64,000 nt of DNA from Lacisediminihabitans changchengi (GTDB lineage Bacteria > Actinomycetota > Actinomycetes > Actinomycetales > Microbacteriaceae), in contig NZ_JAEPES010000001.1 of the NCBI RefSeq assembly GCF_016634425.1, positions 1,122,782 to 1,186,781 on the forward strand, written 5' to 3'. Positions 44,686-53,971 of this stretch are shown here, piece after piece. The translations under genes and the position numbers were made by a program. The first letter of the stretch is position 1. The number at the start of each line of letters is the position of its first letter. The notes under the pieces are model-generated. The model was given only the letters and a program-made list of their open reading frames with translations. It ran no database searches and had not been told where the DNA came from.

Positions 44686-45672
44686 CTACTGGCGTCTCGC
44701 TGCCGATCGATGCCCCTGCGACGCCGCGCTATACCGGCCCGCAAGCAGTACACAGGCCGCGGACAGTTCCGGCGGACCGATCACTTCGATGTCGGCATCG
44801 AACCGTCCGAGAGAGGCAGCCAATGCCACCCACGACCACGACCCCGTATCAAGGCGGCATCGTTCGGGCCCGAGATCTTCGACCGCTCCGTCACCGGCGA
44901 AAGCAAGAACCTCCCAGGCCGGCAGACTGAGAATGACCGAACCATTGCACGGCCATGCCGTGCCCTGCACAGACCCGCGAAATCGCGCCGACACCAAATC
45001 CTGCACGCTTTCTGCCGGCATGGTACGCGGGACGAATCGCGGTCCCGTGGGGGTGCGCGGAGTCACGCGGTCTATGCGAAAGGTGCGCCAGTCGTCGCGG
45101 TCGAGATCCCAGGCGATGAGATACCAGCGCTCCTGTCGCGCGACGAGGTGGTGAGGCTCGACCCTGCGCGGCGCCTTCTCCGCGTCGCCGCCATCCGCGT
45201 AGTCGAAGCGGAGCACCTCGCCGGCTCGGATCGCCGCCGAGACGGCGATGAGCACATCCGGACTCGCTTCCTCGACATCCGGCCGGGTGCTGACGGCGGT
45301 GAACTGCAACGCGTCGAGACGGTGCCGTAGCCGCTGGGGCATCACCTGGCGCACCGTGGTGAGTGCCCGCATTGCCGCCTCTTCGACCCCGGCACCGGCG
45401 ACGGTCGCGGCCTGCAGTGCCACTGCCAGAGCGATGACCTGATCGTCGTCGAACAGCAACGGCGGCAGCTCGCTCCCGGCATCGAGCCGGTAGCCGCCAT
45501 CCGGTCCCTTGATCGCCCGAATGCGATACCCCAGCTCGCGCAGGCGATCGACGTCGCGCCGCACCGTTCGCGGGCTGATCTCGAGACGATCGGCGAGCAC
45601 AGCTCCCGACCAGTCCCGGCGCGATTGCAACAGGGAGAGCAGGAGTAGAAGCCGCGAAGTGGTCGACGTCAC
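44686..45672 (-). CDS. YafY-type HTH/WYL transcriptional regulator
   Basis: 328 residues: N-terminal HTH_11 domain (LLLLLSLLQSRRDWSGAVLADRLEISPRTVRRDVDRLRELGYRIRAIKGPDGGYRLD), then WYL domain with EVLRFDYADGGDAEKAPRRVEPHHLVARQERWYLIAWDLDRDDWRTFRIDRV. WYL domains sense ligands, often nucleic-acid related. Single gene, divergent from the GH27 gene about 280 bp away; a regulatory link is possible but not shown. Confidence 0.88.
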   Translation of the reverse strand: MTSTTSRLLLLLSLLQSRRDWSGAVLADRLEISPRTVRRDVDRLRELGYRIRAIKGPDGGYRLDAGSELPPLLFDDDQVIALAVALQAATVAGAGVEEAAMRALTTVRQVMPQRLRHRLDALQFTAVSTRPDVEEASPDVLIAVSAAIRAGEVLRFDYADGGDAEKAPRRVEPHHLVARQERWYLIAWDLDRDDWRTFRIDRVTPRTPTGPRFVPRTMPAESVQDLVSARFRGSVQGTAWPCNGSVILSLPAWEVLAFAGDGAVEDLGPERCRLDTGSWSWVALAASLGRFDADIEVIGPPELSAACVLLAGRYSAASQGHRSAARRQ

Positions 45673-45952
45673 GACATCAGAGTACGGGTAATAGCGGACA
45701 GAAACGGCCCTCTACTGCTGTCACGACGGCGACAATCCAGGGCATCAGCACGTGTTCCCCTCCCCCAGCTGAGGCATGTCCCTCTTGTGCTGCACGTCTC
45801 GGCGTGATTTATTAACGTCGTCAAGTAATAGCGCGGCGGGCAACTTCGGGGATGTTGTCGCCCTCCGCCGGCGCTCGACACCGTCACCGCTGACGGACCG
45901 ACACAGCGGCAACGACGCCGTCCGGCGTCGGGCTGCCGGAACAAGGGGAAAC

Positions 45953-48529
45953 ATGACACACCGGAAGAAATCTGCGGTCGTGGCGGTAGGAGCAGCCACT
46001 GCCATCGCCCTCGCTCTCGGGCTCGCAGGCAACGCCAGCGCCTTCGCGACCACATCGACACCAGTCGCAACATCGACAGCGTCACCGACTCCGACACCGA
46101 CTCCGACTCCGACCGCAACCGCAACACCGACACCGACACCGACCGCCACGTCCACGAGCAGCCCGGCCCCGACATCCGTCAGCACGGCCGCGCCGGATGA
46201 CAGCGCGGCGAAGAAGCCGACCCCGAAGCCCCCGAGTAACGAGCTCGCGCTCACGCCGTACATGGGCTGGAGCAGCTACAGCCAGCAGGTCTACACCGGT
46301 AACGGCAAGTGGATCACCGCGGCGAACATCATCGCCCAGTCCGACGCGATGCACGCGAAGCTGCAGAAGGCCGGGTACAACTACATCAACGTCGACTCCG
46401 GCTGGAACGGTAGCAGTGACGAGTACGGTCGCCCGGTGCCGAGCACGGAGCTCTACCCCGATGGCCTGCAGAAGGTCATCGACCATGTGCACGCGAACGG
46501 CCAGAAGTTCGGGCTGTACTTCATCCCCGGCATCTCGCCCTCGCTGTACACCAACCCGGTGCCGATCTTCGGTGCCCCCGGCTGCAACACCCACGACATC
46601 GTGAAGCAGCCGATCCAGCAGGCTGACTACTGGGGTATCGGCTACCGCATCGACTTCAGCAACCCATGCGCGCAGAAATACATCGACTCCATCGCCGACC
46701 AGCTGAAGTCGTGGGGTGTCAACTTCGTCAAATTCGACAGCGTCACACCGGGGTCCGGCGTCAGCGACCTCTCGCTCGATGCCCGCGATGACGTCGCCGC
46801 CTGGTCGAAGGCTCTCAAAGAACGCAACATATGGTTCGAACTCTCCTGGGCTGTCGACATCAATTACGCCGACTACTGGAAGGAGAAAGCCGACGGCTAT
46901 CGCGTCGAGTGGGACGTCGAGTGCTACTGCGGCAACGAAGCACTCACCCAGTGGGACAACATCGCTCGCCTGTTCCCCCGAGCCGCCGATTGGTGGCGTC
47001 ACGGCGGACCCGGCGGCTTCACCGACTTCGACTCGCTGGATGTCGGCAACGGCACCATGGACGGCCTCACTCAGGATGAGCGTCGCACCGCCACCACGCT
47101 CTGGGCCATCGAGGCCGCGCCGATGTACACCGGTGATGACCTGACCACGCTCGACTCCTTCGGGATCGGTCTGCTCACCAATAAGGAGGTCGTCGCCATC
47201 AACCAGGCCGCGACGCCGGCCCAGCCGGTATCCACCGCGACGAAGAAGCAGGTCTGGTACGCGCTCAATGCAGACGGCACGTACACGGTGGCTCTGTTCA
47301 ACCTCGGGCGAGCGGATGCCGACATCACCGCGAACTGGTCGGATCTGGGTCTCGACGGCGCAGCCAAGGTCCGCGACCTCTGGGCCGGCAAGGACCTCGG
47401 GACATTCGCCTCGTCGTACACCGGCCAGACGATCCCGATTCATGGGGTGCGACTGCTCAAGGTCACCCCGACCAAGAAGGCAGCGCTGACCGTCAACGAC
47501 GACTCGCTGCGGGTCAGCTACGACGGCACTTGGACGCGCAACGACAACAAGGAGGTCGCACCGACCTCGCAGGCGCTCACCGTGAAGGTCGGCGACTCGT
47601 CGACGGGCGCGTCGATGTCTGCGGCCACGGCCGGGACATCCGTCGCCGTCAACGATGACAATCCCTCCATCGTCTACTCGGGAGCCTGGGGCCAGAGCAC
47701 CGGCCGCGGACTCGGCGACTACAACAACGATGTCCACTACACCGAGGCGAACGACGCCTCGTTCCAGTACACGTTCCAGGGCACCGGGATCGATTACGTC
47801 ACCGAGACCGACTCCTCCGAGGGCGATGTCGACATCTATATCGACGGTTCGTTCCAGAAGACCGTGAGCACGCATCTCGAGCCGGGGCAGCCCCGCGCAG
47901 CACAGGTGGTCGCGTTCAGTGCATCCGGCCTGCCGGACGGGAGCCACACCATCCGCGCGGTGAAGAAGTCGGGCGACTACATGCTGCTCGACAAGCTCGA
48001 CGTCACTCAGGTCAGTCTCCTGAGCGCCACGACCGCCGCCTTCGACACGGCAGCGCCGAAGAATGTCTCCGTGGACGTGACGCGAGATCCGGGAGAGCTG
48101 GCCGGGTTGAGCGTGAAGGGCACCGCGCTGAAGAAGGACGCGGATTACACCGTGTCCGGTAGCACGGTCACCATCATGAAGGCGTACCTGGCCACACTTC
48201 CCTCGGGTGATGCCGCGATCGATTTCGCGTTCAAGGGCGACCTGCACGGTGATGTGCACTCCACGACCACCAATGGGGATTCCGTGACGTTCGAATTCTC
48301 GGGCACGGGCGTCTCGTGGAACGGCCCCACCGCACCAGACCAAGGCGCGGCCGAGGTGCGCATCGACGGCACGCTCGTGAAGACCGTCGACGTGAAGAGC
48401 GCGACCCGTCTCACCGGTCAGAAGCTGTTCTCGTCGCGCGACCTGCAGGGCGGCAAGCACAGCGTCACGATCACCAAGAAGTCAGGTGAGGTGCTGCGCC
48501 AAGATGCCTTCAGTTACACGATTCGGTAG
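45953..48529 (+). CDS. secreted glycoside hydrolase family 27 (alpha-galactosidase-like)
   Basis: 858 residues from ATG 45953 (AAGGGGAA ribosome-binding site). Signal peptide (1-30, VAVGAATAIALALGLAGNASA), a Thr/Pro/Ala/Ser linker, then the GH27 barrel: LALTPYMGWSSYS, nucleophile Asp in NFVKFDSV, acid/base Asp in YRVEWDVECYCGNE. A beta domain (VWYALNADGTYTVALFNLG) and C-terminal jelly-roll plus X2-like Ig domain (YTVSGSTVTIMKAYLATLPSGDAAIDFAF) follow. It should remove alpha-galactosyl groups from polysaccharides outside the cell. Substrate detail is inferred. Confidence 0.9.
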   Translation: MTHRKKSAVVAVGAATAIALALGLAGNASAFATTSTPVATSTASPTPTPTPTPTATATPTPTPTATSTSSPAPTSVSTAAPDDSAAKKPTPKPPSNELALTPYMGWSSYSQQVYTGNGKWITAANIIAQSDAMHAKLQKAGYNYINVDSGWNGSSDEYGRPVPSTELYPDGLQKVIDHVHANGQKFGLYFIPGISPSLYTNPVPIFGAPGCNTHDIVKQPIQQADYWGIGYRIDFSNPCAQKYIDSIADQLKSWGVNFVKFDSVTPGSGVSDLSLDARDDVAAWSKALKERNIWFELSWAVDINYADYWKEKADGYRVEWDVECYCGNEALTQWDNIARLFPRAADWWRHGGPGGFTDFDSLDVGNGTMDGLTQDERRTATTLWAIEAAPMYTGDDLTTLDSFGIGLLTNKEVVAINQAATPAQPVSTATKKQVWYALNADGTYTVALFNLGRADADITANWSDLGLDGAAKVRDLWAGKDLGTFASSYTGQTIPIHGVRLLKVTPTKKAALTVNDDSLRVSYDGTWTRNDNKEVAPTSQALTVKVGDSSTGASMSAATAGTSVAVNDDNPSIVYSGAWGQSTGRGLGDYNNDVHYTEANDASFQYTFQGTGIDYVTETDSSEGDVDIYIDGSFQKTVSTHLEPGQPRAAQVVAFSASGLPDGSHTIRAVKKSGDYMLLDKLDVTQVSLLSATTAAFDTAAPKNVSVDVTRDPGELAGLSVKGTALKKDADYTVSGSTVTIMKAYLATLPSGDAAIDFAFKGDLHGDVHSTTTNGDSVTFEFSGTGVSWNGPTAPDQGAAEVRIDGTLVKTVDVKSATRLTGQKLFSSRDLQGGKHSVTITKKSGEVLRQDAFSYTIR

Positions 48530-48570
48530 TCGATTCAGACTCTGACGACTCGCTTCTGACCAAGAGAGCG

Positions 48571-48606
48571 CCGGGTCCCGCAAGTAGCTCGCGGGACCCG
48601 GTCTTT
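48571..48606 (+). terminator. rho-independent terminator after GH27 gene
   Basis: Perfect 11-bp arms CCGGGTCCCGC (48571-48581) and GCGGGACCCGG (48591-48601) with a 9-base loop, followed by TCTTT. It lies about 40 bp after the stop codon. Confidence 0.85.
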
Positions 48607-48635
48607 CAGTAGAGGACGGAAGGCGTCCTCTACTG
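48607..48635. repeat. 12-bp perfect inverted repeat before VOC gene
   Basis: CAGTAGAGGACG (48607-48618) and CGTCCTCTACTG (48624-48635) around GAAGG. It follows the GH27 terminator directly and precedes the VOC gene by about 50 bp, so it may be an operator rather than a second terminator. Confidence 0.65.
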
Positions 48636-48686
48636 CGGTGAATATCGATGTGTCGGGAACTCCCCGACACGATCACAGGAGCGCAC

Positions 48687-49112
48687 ATGTCTGTCACCAC
48701 TACCCCTCACCTCAACTTCCGCGGCACCGCCAAAGCCGCTCTCGACTTCTACCACTCGGTCTTCGGCGGGCAGCTGATCGCGTTCACCAACGAGCAGGCC
48801 TTCAGCGTTGAGCGTCCCGACGAGGCGCAGCAGATCAAGTTCGGCCAGGTGATCGGCGACGACGGCTTCCAGATCATGGCCTACGACGTTCCAGCGAGCC
48901 TGTCGTACGACCAGGGCGACAGGTCGTCGTTCGTCTCGGTGCGCGGCGATTCGGTCGACGAGATCACCTCACTCTGGGCGAAGCTCTCCGTGGGATCCAC
49001 TGTCCTCTCCGACCTCGCGCCATCGGCCTTCTCCCCCGCCTACGGAATGCTCAAGGATGCCTTCGGAGTGGTCTGGGTTCTCGACGTCGCGGTTGCCTAC
49101 GCCCCCGCGTGA
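48687..49112 (+). CDS. VOC-family protein, PhnB-like
   Basis: 141 residues from ATG 48687. PhnB/3-dmu-9_3-mt subgroup pattern: HLNFRGTAKAALDFYHSVFGGQLIAF, then IMAYDVPASLSYDQGDRSSFVSVRGDS, ending PAYGMLKDAFGVVWVLDVA. Members are metal-fold proteins of uncertain catalytic role. The start follows a CAGGAG site. Single gene, with the YchJ-like gene 25 bp downstream. Confidence 0.87.
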   Translation: MSVTTTPHLNFRGTAKAALDFYHSVFGGQLIAFTNEQAFSVERPDEAQQIKFGQVIGDDGFQIMAYDVPASLSYDQGDRSSFVSVRGDSVDEITSLWAKLSVGSTVLSDLAPSAFSPAYGMLKDAFGVVWVLDVAVAYAPA

Positions 49113-49137
49113 GCCTGGTCGACTTCAGAATGGAGAG

Positions 49138-49545
49138 GTGCTCCCCTCCCCCTCCTCCCTCTCGGCTACCGCTCGCTGCCCCTGCCTAAGCGGCAACGTG
49201 TACGGCGACTGCTGCGGTCCGATCCATCGCGGCGATGCGGTCGCCCCCACCGCCGAGCGGCTGATGCGCTCGCGATTCTCGGCCTTCGCGCTGGGACTGC
49301 CGCAGTATCTGCTCGACTCCTGGCATCCGTCGACCCGTCCCGCGACCCTCGACCTCGATGACGGCCTGCGCTGGCAGCTGCTCGAGATCCTTCGCACCGT
49401 CAATGGCGGTCCGTTCGATACCGTCGGCACCGTCGAGTTCCGCGCGACCTACCGAGCGGGCGGTGAGCGCGGGGAGCTTCGCGAGACGAGCACGTTCACC
49501 CGCGACGGCAAGCGCTGGTTCTACGTCGACGGCGTTATCGACTGA
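49138..49545 (+). CDS. YchJ/UPF0225-family SEC-C motif protein
   Basis: 135 residues from GTG 49138 with GGAGAG upstream. The N-terminal CPCLSGNVYGDCCGPIHRGD cluster binds zinc, followed by APTAERLMRSRFSAFALGLPQYLLDSWHPSTRP, the family signature, and an NTF2-like C-terminal domain (TVEFRATYRAGGERGELRETSTFTRDGKRWFYVDG). The function of the family is not established. Confidence 0.88.
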   Translation: MLPSPSSLSATARCPCLSGNVYGDCCGPIHRGDAVAPTAERLMRSRFSAFALGLPQYLLDSWHPSTRPATLDLDDGLRWQLLEILRTVNGGPFDTVGTVEFRATYRAGGERGELRETSTFTRDGKRWFYVDGVID

Positions 49546-49601
49546 CCTGAACTGTCCCGGTCCGGGCACAATGGACCCGTCCTCCGAGGAAGAAGTGTGA
49601 C

Positions 49602-50867
49602 GTGGCAATTGGCAGGAACACCCAGTCCGCGATCTTTCGGGACGGTGCAATTGGACGACTCCCGCTCGTGCCGACGGCGTGGGCAGAGCTCGAGGGTCGG
49701 GCGCACCAGGCCATGTCCCGCCGGGCTTGGGCCTACGTCGCGGGTTCAGCCGGCAACGAGTCGACCACCGCCGCGAACCGGGCGGCGCTGGATCGCTGGC
49801 GGATCGTCCCGCGGGTGCTCAGAGACGTCGAACACCGCGACCTGTCCGTCGAGCTGTTCGGACACCGATACCCATCTCCGATTCTCGCCGCGCCGGTCGG
49901 GGTGCTCGGCCTGGTGCGTCCCCACGGCGACCTCGACATCGCCCGTGCGGCCGCAGCGCTCGGAGTGCCATACATCCTCTCCACCCAGGCGTCGGTACCG
50001 ATGGAGCGGGTAGTCGCCGCGATGGGCCACGCCCCGCACTGGTACCAGTTGTACTGGTCGAGCTCCGACGATCTGGTCGAATCGCTGGTCTCCCGCGCCG
50101 AGGCCTCCGGGGCACAGGCCATCGTCGTCACCCTCGACACCCACCTGCTGGGCTGGCGCCCGCGCGATCTCGACCTCGGGTACCTCCCCTTCGCCCACGG
50201 CGAGGGCATCGCTCAATACACCAGCGATCCGGTGTTCGCCCGACTGGTCGACGAACGGATGAGTGCCGCTCCCGACTCGCCACGGCCCAGGATCACCCCG
50301 CAGACGATCCGCACACTGGTCGACATCACGCGTAATCACCCCGGAGCATTCAGGTCGAACCTGCGCTCGCGGCGGCCGCGGGCATCCGTCGACACCTTCC
50401 TCGATGTGTTCTCGCGCTCGAGCCTCACCTGGGAGAACCTGGCGTTCCTGCGCGGGCGCACCAGTCTGCCGATTCTGCTCAAGGGCGTGCAGCATCCGGA
50501 TGACGCGACGCGCGCCGTCGCGGAGGGCGTCGACGGCATCATCGTCTCCAATCACGCCGGACGGCAGATCGACGACGCGCTCGGGTCGCTCGATGCCCTC
50601 CCCGGCATCGTCGAGCGGGTCGACGGGGCGATCCCGGTGCTGTTCGACAGCGGCGTGCGGTCGGGTGCGGATGTCTTCGTGGCCATGGCCCTCGGAGCGA
50701 CCGCGGTCTGCGTGGGCCGCGCGTACACATACGGTCTCGCCATCGCCGGGCAACGCGGGGCCGCCGAGGTACTGCGCAACCTGATTGCTGAGTTCGACAT
50801 CACGCTCGGCCTCTCCGGCAACGCGCGGGCGGACTCCATCCCCCGGGATGCGGTGGCCAGGGTCTAA
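49602..50867 (+). CDS. FMN-dependent alpha-hydroxy-acid oxidising enzyme (lactate 2-monooxygenase-like)
   Basis: 421 residues. Flavin-binding barrel: ILAAPVGVLGLVRPHGDLDIARAA, YILSTQASVPMERV, WYQLYWSSSDDL, catalytic His and Arg in IIVSNHAGRQIDDALGSLDALP, and VLFDSGVRSGADVFVAMALGATAVCVGR. The ~400-residue length with an insert before TPQTIRTLVDI is closest to lactate 2-monooxygenases, which yield acetate, CO2 and water from lactate. Cytoplasmic. The 3' end overlaps the convergent DksA-like gene by 4 bp. Confidence 0.87.
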   Translation: MAIGRNTQSAIFRDGAIGRLPLVPTAWAELEGRAHQAMSRRAWAYVAGSAGNESTTAANRAALDRWRIVPRVLRDVEHRDLSVELFGHRYPSPILAAPVGVLGLVRPHGDLDIARAAAALGVPYILSTQASVPMERVVAAMGHAPHWYQLYWSSSDDLVESLVSRAEASGAQAIVVTLDTHLLGWRPRDLDLGYLPFAHGEGIAQYTSDPVFARLVDERMSAAPDSPRPRITPQTIRTLVDITRNHPGAFRSNLRSRRPRASVDTFLDVFSRSSLTWENLAFLRGRTSLPILLKGVQHPDDATRAVAEGVDGIIVSNHAGRQIDDALGSLDALPGIVERVDGAIPVLFDSGVRSGADVFVAMALGATAVCVGRAYTYGLAIAGQRGAAEVLRNLIAEFDITLGLSGNARADSIPRDAVARV

Positions 50868-51223
50868 CGCTCGAGTTCGCGCGCACACTCGATGCAGTGC
50901 ACGGCCTCCGGTCGCGCTCGCAGCCGGTCGAGCCCGATCGACAGCCCACAGCGGATGCACGCGCCGTACGTACCCGCCTCCATCCGGTCGAGCGCCTCCT
51001 CGATGGCCACGCGTTGCACGGCTGCGGCGCGGGCAAGCCCATCCAGCCGCGACCAGTCGGACGACAGGGTCGAGCCCTCGGGGTCGTGCTCGTCGTCGAC
51101 CGAATCGGCACGGGCACCGCGCACCTGCGCGAGTTCGACCCCGACCGCCATCGCGCGGTGCTCGGCCGCGAGAAGCCGATCCTCGAGCAGTGTGGCGAGT
51201 TCCGCACTCTCCTCGGGTGTCAT
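50864..51223 (-). CDS. TraR/DksA-type zinc-finger protein
   Basis: 119 residues: an N-terminal coiled coil (LATLLEDRLLAAEHRAMAVGVELAQV) and a C-terminal four-Cys zinc finger (YGACIRCGLSIGLDRLRARPEAVHCIECA). DksA-type proteins bind RNA polymerase through the secondary channel; whether this short actinobacterial form does so is unproven. Ends inside the 3' end of the flavoenzyme gene and lies 30 bp after trpD on the same strand. Confidence 0.86.
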   Translation of the reverse strand: MTPEESAELATLLEDRLLAAEHRAMAVGVELAQVRGARADSVDDEHDPEGSTLSSDWSRLDGLARAAAVQRVAIEEALDRMEAGTYGACIRCGLSIGLDRLRARPEAVHCIECARELER

Positions 51224-51253
51224 CGCGCCCCTCTGCTCCTGTCCGCTCCGGGA

Positions 51254-52306
51254 CTACGCGTTGGTCGCGGCCACCCACTGATCGAGCTTCTCGGTCGCCG
51301 CGCCGGAGTCGATGACCGACGCAGCGATGGCCAGCTTCTCGCGGAACCGGGTGACGATCGGGATCTGCAACTGCGCCGGGTCTTTCGCCAGGTCGAACGC
51401 GACCAGACCAGCCGCTGCGTTCAACAGCACTATGTCCCTGACCGGGCCACGTTCCCCACCGAGCACCGCGCGAGCCACCGCGGCGTTGTGCACGGCATCT
51501 CCGCCAAGCAGGTCGGTGATCTTCGCGCGCGGGATGCCGAGCTCCAGCGGATCGAGGTCGTGCTCGGTCACAGAACCGCGGGAGACCTCCCAGATGTGGC
51601 TGTGTCCGGTGGTTGTCAGCTCATCCAGTCCATCGTCGCCGCGGAAGACCAGCGCGGTCGCGCCTCGCGTGCGGAATACGCCGACGATCAACGGCACCTT
51701 CTCGAGGCTCGCCACACCGACCGCATTGGCCTCGCAGCGGGCAGGATTGCAGAGCGGGCCAAGAAAGTTGAACACGGTCGGAATGCCGAGTTCCTTGCGC
51801 ACAGCCCCGGCGTGGCCGAATCCGGGGTGGAACATTGCTGCGTAGGCGAACGTGATCCCCGTCTCGGTCAGCACCTCTGCGACGCGCTCGGGCCGAATAT
51901 CGAGATCAATACCCAACGCGCCGAGAACATCCGACGATCCGGAGGCTGAACTCGCCGCCCGATTACCGTGCTTGATAAGTGGGACTCCGGATGCCGCGGC
52001 CACCACGCTCGCCATGGTCGACACGTTCACCGTGCCGAATCTGTCTCCGCCCGTTCCGACGATGTCGAGGGCCATCGGATCGACGCTGAGCGGGAGCGAA
52101 TACTCGAGAATCGCGTCGCGGAAGCCGACGATCTCGTCGACCGTCTCGCCTTTCGACCGGAGCGCAACCAGAAAACCGGCCAGCTGAGCAGGAGTCGCCT
52201 CGCCCGCCATCACTTGCTGCATGGCCCATGATGCTTCACTGATCGACAGGTCCTCGCCCCCTAGGAGCGCGCTGAGCAAAGTGGGCCAAGTGGGGTCAGA
52301 AACCAT
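51254..52306 (-). CDS. trpD: anthranilate phosphoribosyltransferase
   Basis: 350 residues from ATG 52306. Signature loops: [52 protein letters not shown] (PRPP and Mg2+ binding) and [33 protein letters not shown] (anthranilate site). It joins anthranilate and PRPP in tryptophan synthesis. In actinobacteria trpD often sits apart from other trp genes next to ctaE, as here. Residues encoded between 52375 and 52306 are not part of the family. Confidence 0.95.
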   Translation of the reverse strand: MVSDPTWPTLLSALLGGEDLSISEASWAMQQVMAGEATPAQLAGFLVALRSKGETVDEIVGFRDAILEYSLPLSVDPMALDIVGTGGDRFGTVNVSTMASVVAAASGVPLIKHGNRAASSASGSSDVLGALGIDLDIRPERVAEVLTETGITFAYAAMFHPGFGHAGAVRKELGIPTVFNFLGPLCNPARCEANAVGVASLEKVPLIVGVFRTRGATALVFRGDDGLDELTTTGHSHIWEVSRGSVTEHDLDPLELGIPRAKITDLLGGDAVHNAAVARAVLGGERGPVRDIVLLNAAAGLVAFDLAKDPAQLQIPIVTRFREKLAIAASVIDSGAATEKLDQWVAATNA

Positions 52307-52384
52307 GGTTGCGATCCTACTAATTCGGTCGATCCGGCCGGACCTATGCGAAACAGAGCGAACGAAATCGGCCATAATGGACTT

Positions 52385-53014
52385 GTGACCAGCACCTCTG
52401 TCTCCGCCTCAATAGGGGCCCCTGTCGTCAACCGACCGAGCGTTGTCGCGGTCGGGACCATCGTGTGGCTCGGCAGCGAGGTGATGTTCTTCGCCGGCCT
52501 GTTCGCGATCTACTTCACGCTTCGCTCCACGTCCCCGGGATTGTGGAACGCCGAAGCGCCTCACCTCAATGTGCCGTACGCACTTGTGAACACCCTGATC
52601 CTGGTGTCGTCGTCGTTCACCGCTCAGTTCGGCGTGTTCGCTGCGGAGCGTCTGCAGAAGAAGCGCACCAGCTGGAACCCGGCTCACTGGGGCATGGTCG
52701 AGTGGTTCTTCGTCACGTACGTGCTCGGCGCGATCTTCGTCACCGGCCAGGTCTTCGAGTACGCGAACCTCGTCAGCGAGGGCGTGACGATGCAGTCGAA
52801 CTCCTACGGTTCCGCGTTCTACCTCACCACCGGTTTCCACGCGCTGCACGTGACCGGCGGCCTCATCGCGATGCTGCTGATCATCGGGCGAGCGTTCGCT
52901 GTCAAGAACTTCGGTCACAAAGAAGCGACCTCAACCATCGTCGTGTCGTACTACTGGCACTTCGTCGATGTCGTCTGGATCGGTCTGTTCCTCGTCATCT
53001 ACATCTTGAAATAG
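52385..53014 (+). CDS. ctaE: cytochrome c oxidase subunit III (aa3 type)
   Basis: 209 residues with five membrane helices: [95 protein letters not shown] and [21 protein letters not shown]. These are the COX3 hallmarks. GTG start at 52385. It heads the ctaE-qcrCAB cluster, whose products form the bcc-aa3 supercomplex of the plasma membrane. Confidence 0.95.
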   Translation: MTSTSVSASIGAPVVNRPSVVAVGTIVWLGSEVMFFAGLFAIYFTLRSTSPGLWNAEAPHLNVPYALVNTLILVSSSFTAQFGVFAAERLQKKRTSWNPAHWGMVEWFFVTYVLGAIFVTGQVFEYANLVSEGVTMQSNSYGSAFYLTTGFHALHVTGGLIAMLLIIGRAFAVKNFGHKEATSTIVVSYYWHFVDVVWIGLFLVIYILK

Positions 53015-53071
53015 TCGGCACCCTAGATCTATGAATACTCCGGTCTACTAACCCCAAGGACGCAGCACAGC

Positions 53072-53893
53072 ATGGCGAATTCCAGCACAGCGACTCGTCG
53101 CAACCGGTCGAAAGGCCGCCGTCACCCGCTCGCTACGGTCGCACTGATCGTTATCGGGCTCGTGTCGACGGGTGGTGCATACGCGCTGTTCACCGGCACG
53201 GCCAATGCGGAGACTCAGCAGGCGTCGACGGCGTCCAAGCAGTCAAGCATCGAAGAGGGCAAGAAGCTCTTCGCCTCGAACTGCGCTACCTGCCACGGGC
53301 TCAGCGCCCAGGGCGTCACCGGCGTCGGTCCCAGCCTGTACGGCGTCGGCGCGGCAGCGGTCAGCTTCCAGGTCGGCACCGGCCGCATGCCGCTCGCCAA
53401 TCAGGGCCCGCAGGCCGAGCAAAAGCCGGTGCAGTTCACCGCGGAGCAGACCACGGCTCTTGCCGACTACATCTCTAGCCTCGCGCCCGGCCCCGGCATC
53501 CCCTCCTCCAAGTACACCTCGGGCAAGGGCGACGCTTCCACCGGTGCCGAGCTGTTCCGCATCAACTGTGCAATGTGCCACAACGTGGCCGGCGCTGGCG
53601 GAGCACTCACCGAAGGCAAGTTCGCTCCCGCCCTCACCGGCGTGACCGGCGAGCACATCTACGAGGCGATGGTCACCGGGCCGCAGAACATGCCGGTGTT
53701 CAACGACAAGAACATCACGCCCGCGCAGAAGGCCGACATCATCAGCTACCTCAAGTATCTGGACAAGAACCCGTCGCCCGGCGGCTTCGAGCTCGGAAAC
53801 CTCGGCCCGGTCGCTGAAGGTCTGTTCATCTGGATCTTCGGCCTCGGCGCGGTAGTCGGCGTCACGATTTGGATCGCCGCCAAGGCGAGCTAG
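53072..53893 (+). CDS. qcrC: di-heme cytochrome c subunit of the bcc complex
   Basis: 273 residues: N-terminal membrane helix (about 23-42), two c-type heme sites CATCH (about residue 72) and CAMCH (about 168), each followed by a distal Met region (GRMPLAN and AMVTGPQNMPVF), and a C-terminal anchor helix (about 245-270). It passes electrons directly to the aa3 oxidase, replacing soluble cytochrome c in actinobacteria. Followed by qcrA. Confidence 0.95.
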   Translation: MANSSTATRRNRSKGRRHPLATVALIVIGLVSTGGAYALFTGTANAETQQASTASKQSSIEEGKKLFASNCATCHGLSAQGVTGVGPSLYGVGAAAVSFQVGTGRMPLANQGPQAEQKPVQFTAEQTTALADYISSLAPGPGIPSSKYTSGKGDASTGAELFRINCAMCHNVAGAGGALTEGKFAPALTGVTGEHIYEAMVTGPQNMPVFNDKNITPAQKADIISYLKYLDKNPSPGGFELGNLGPVAEGLFIWIFGLGAVVGVTIWIAAKAS

Positions 53894-53971
53894 CACCACA
53901 GCACCAGCTCTACCCACAACTTCACGCACTCTGCAATGACAGAAGCACCAGCACCAACCGAAGGGAAGCCA

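Noticed and set aside
46090..46170. Repeated ACCGACTCCGAC-type sequence in the GH27 gene
   Set aside because: It encodes the Thr/Pro linker after the signal peptide; ordinary low-complexity linker coding, not a CRISPR or regulatory repeat.
46082..48460. A 792-codon open frame antisense to the GH27 gene
   Set aside because: Shadow frame; the GH27 protein has signal peptide and catalytic residues, the antisense product does not.
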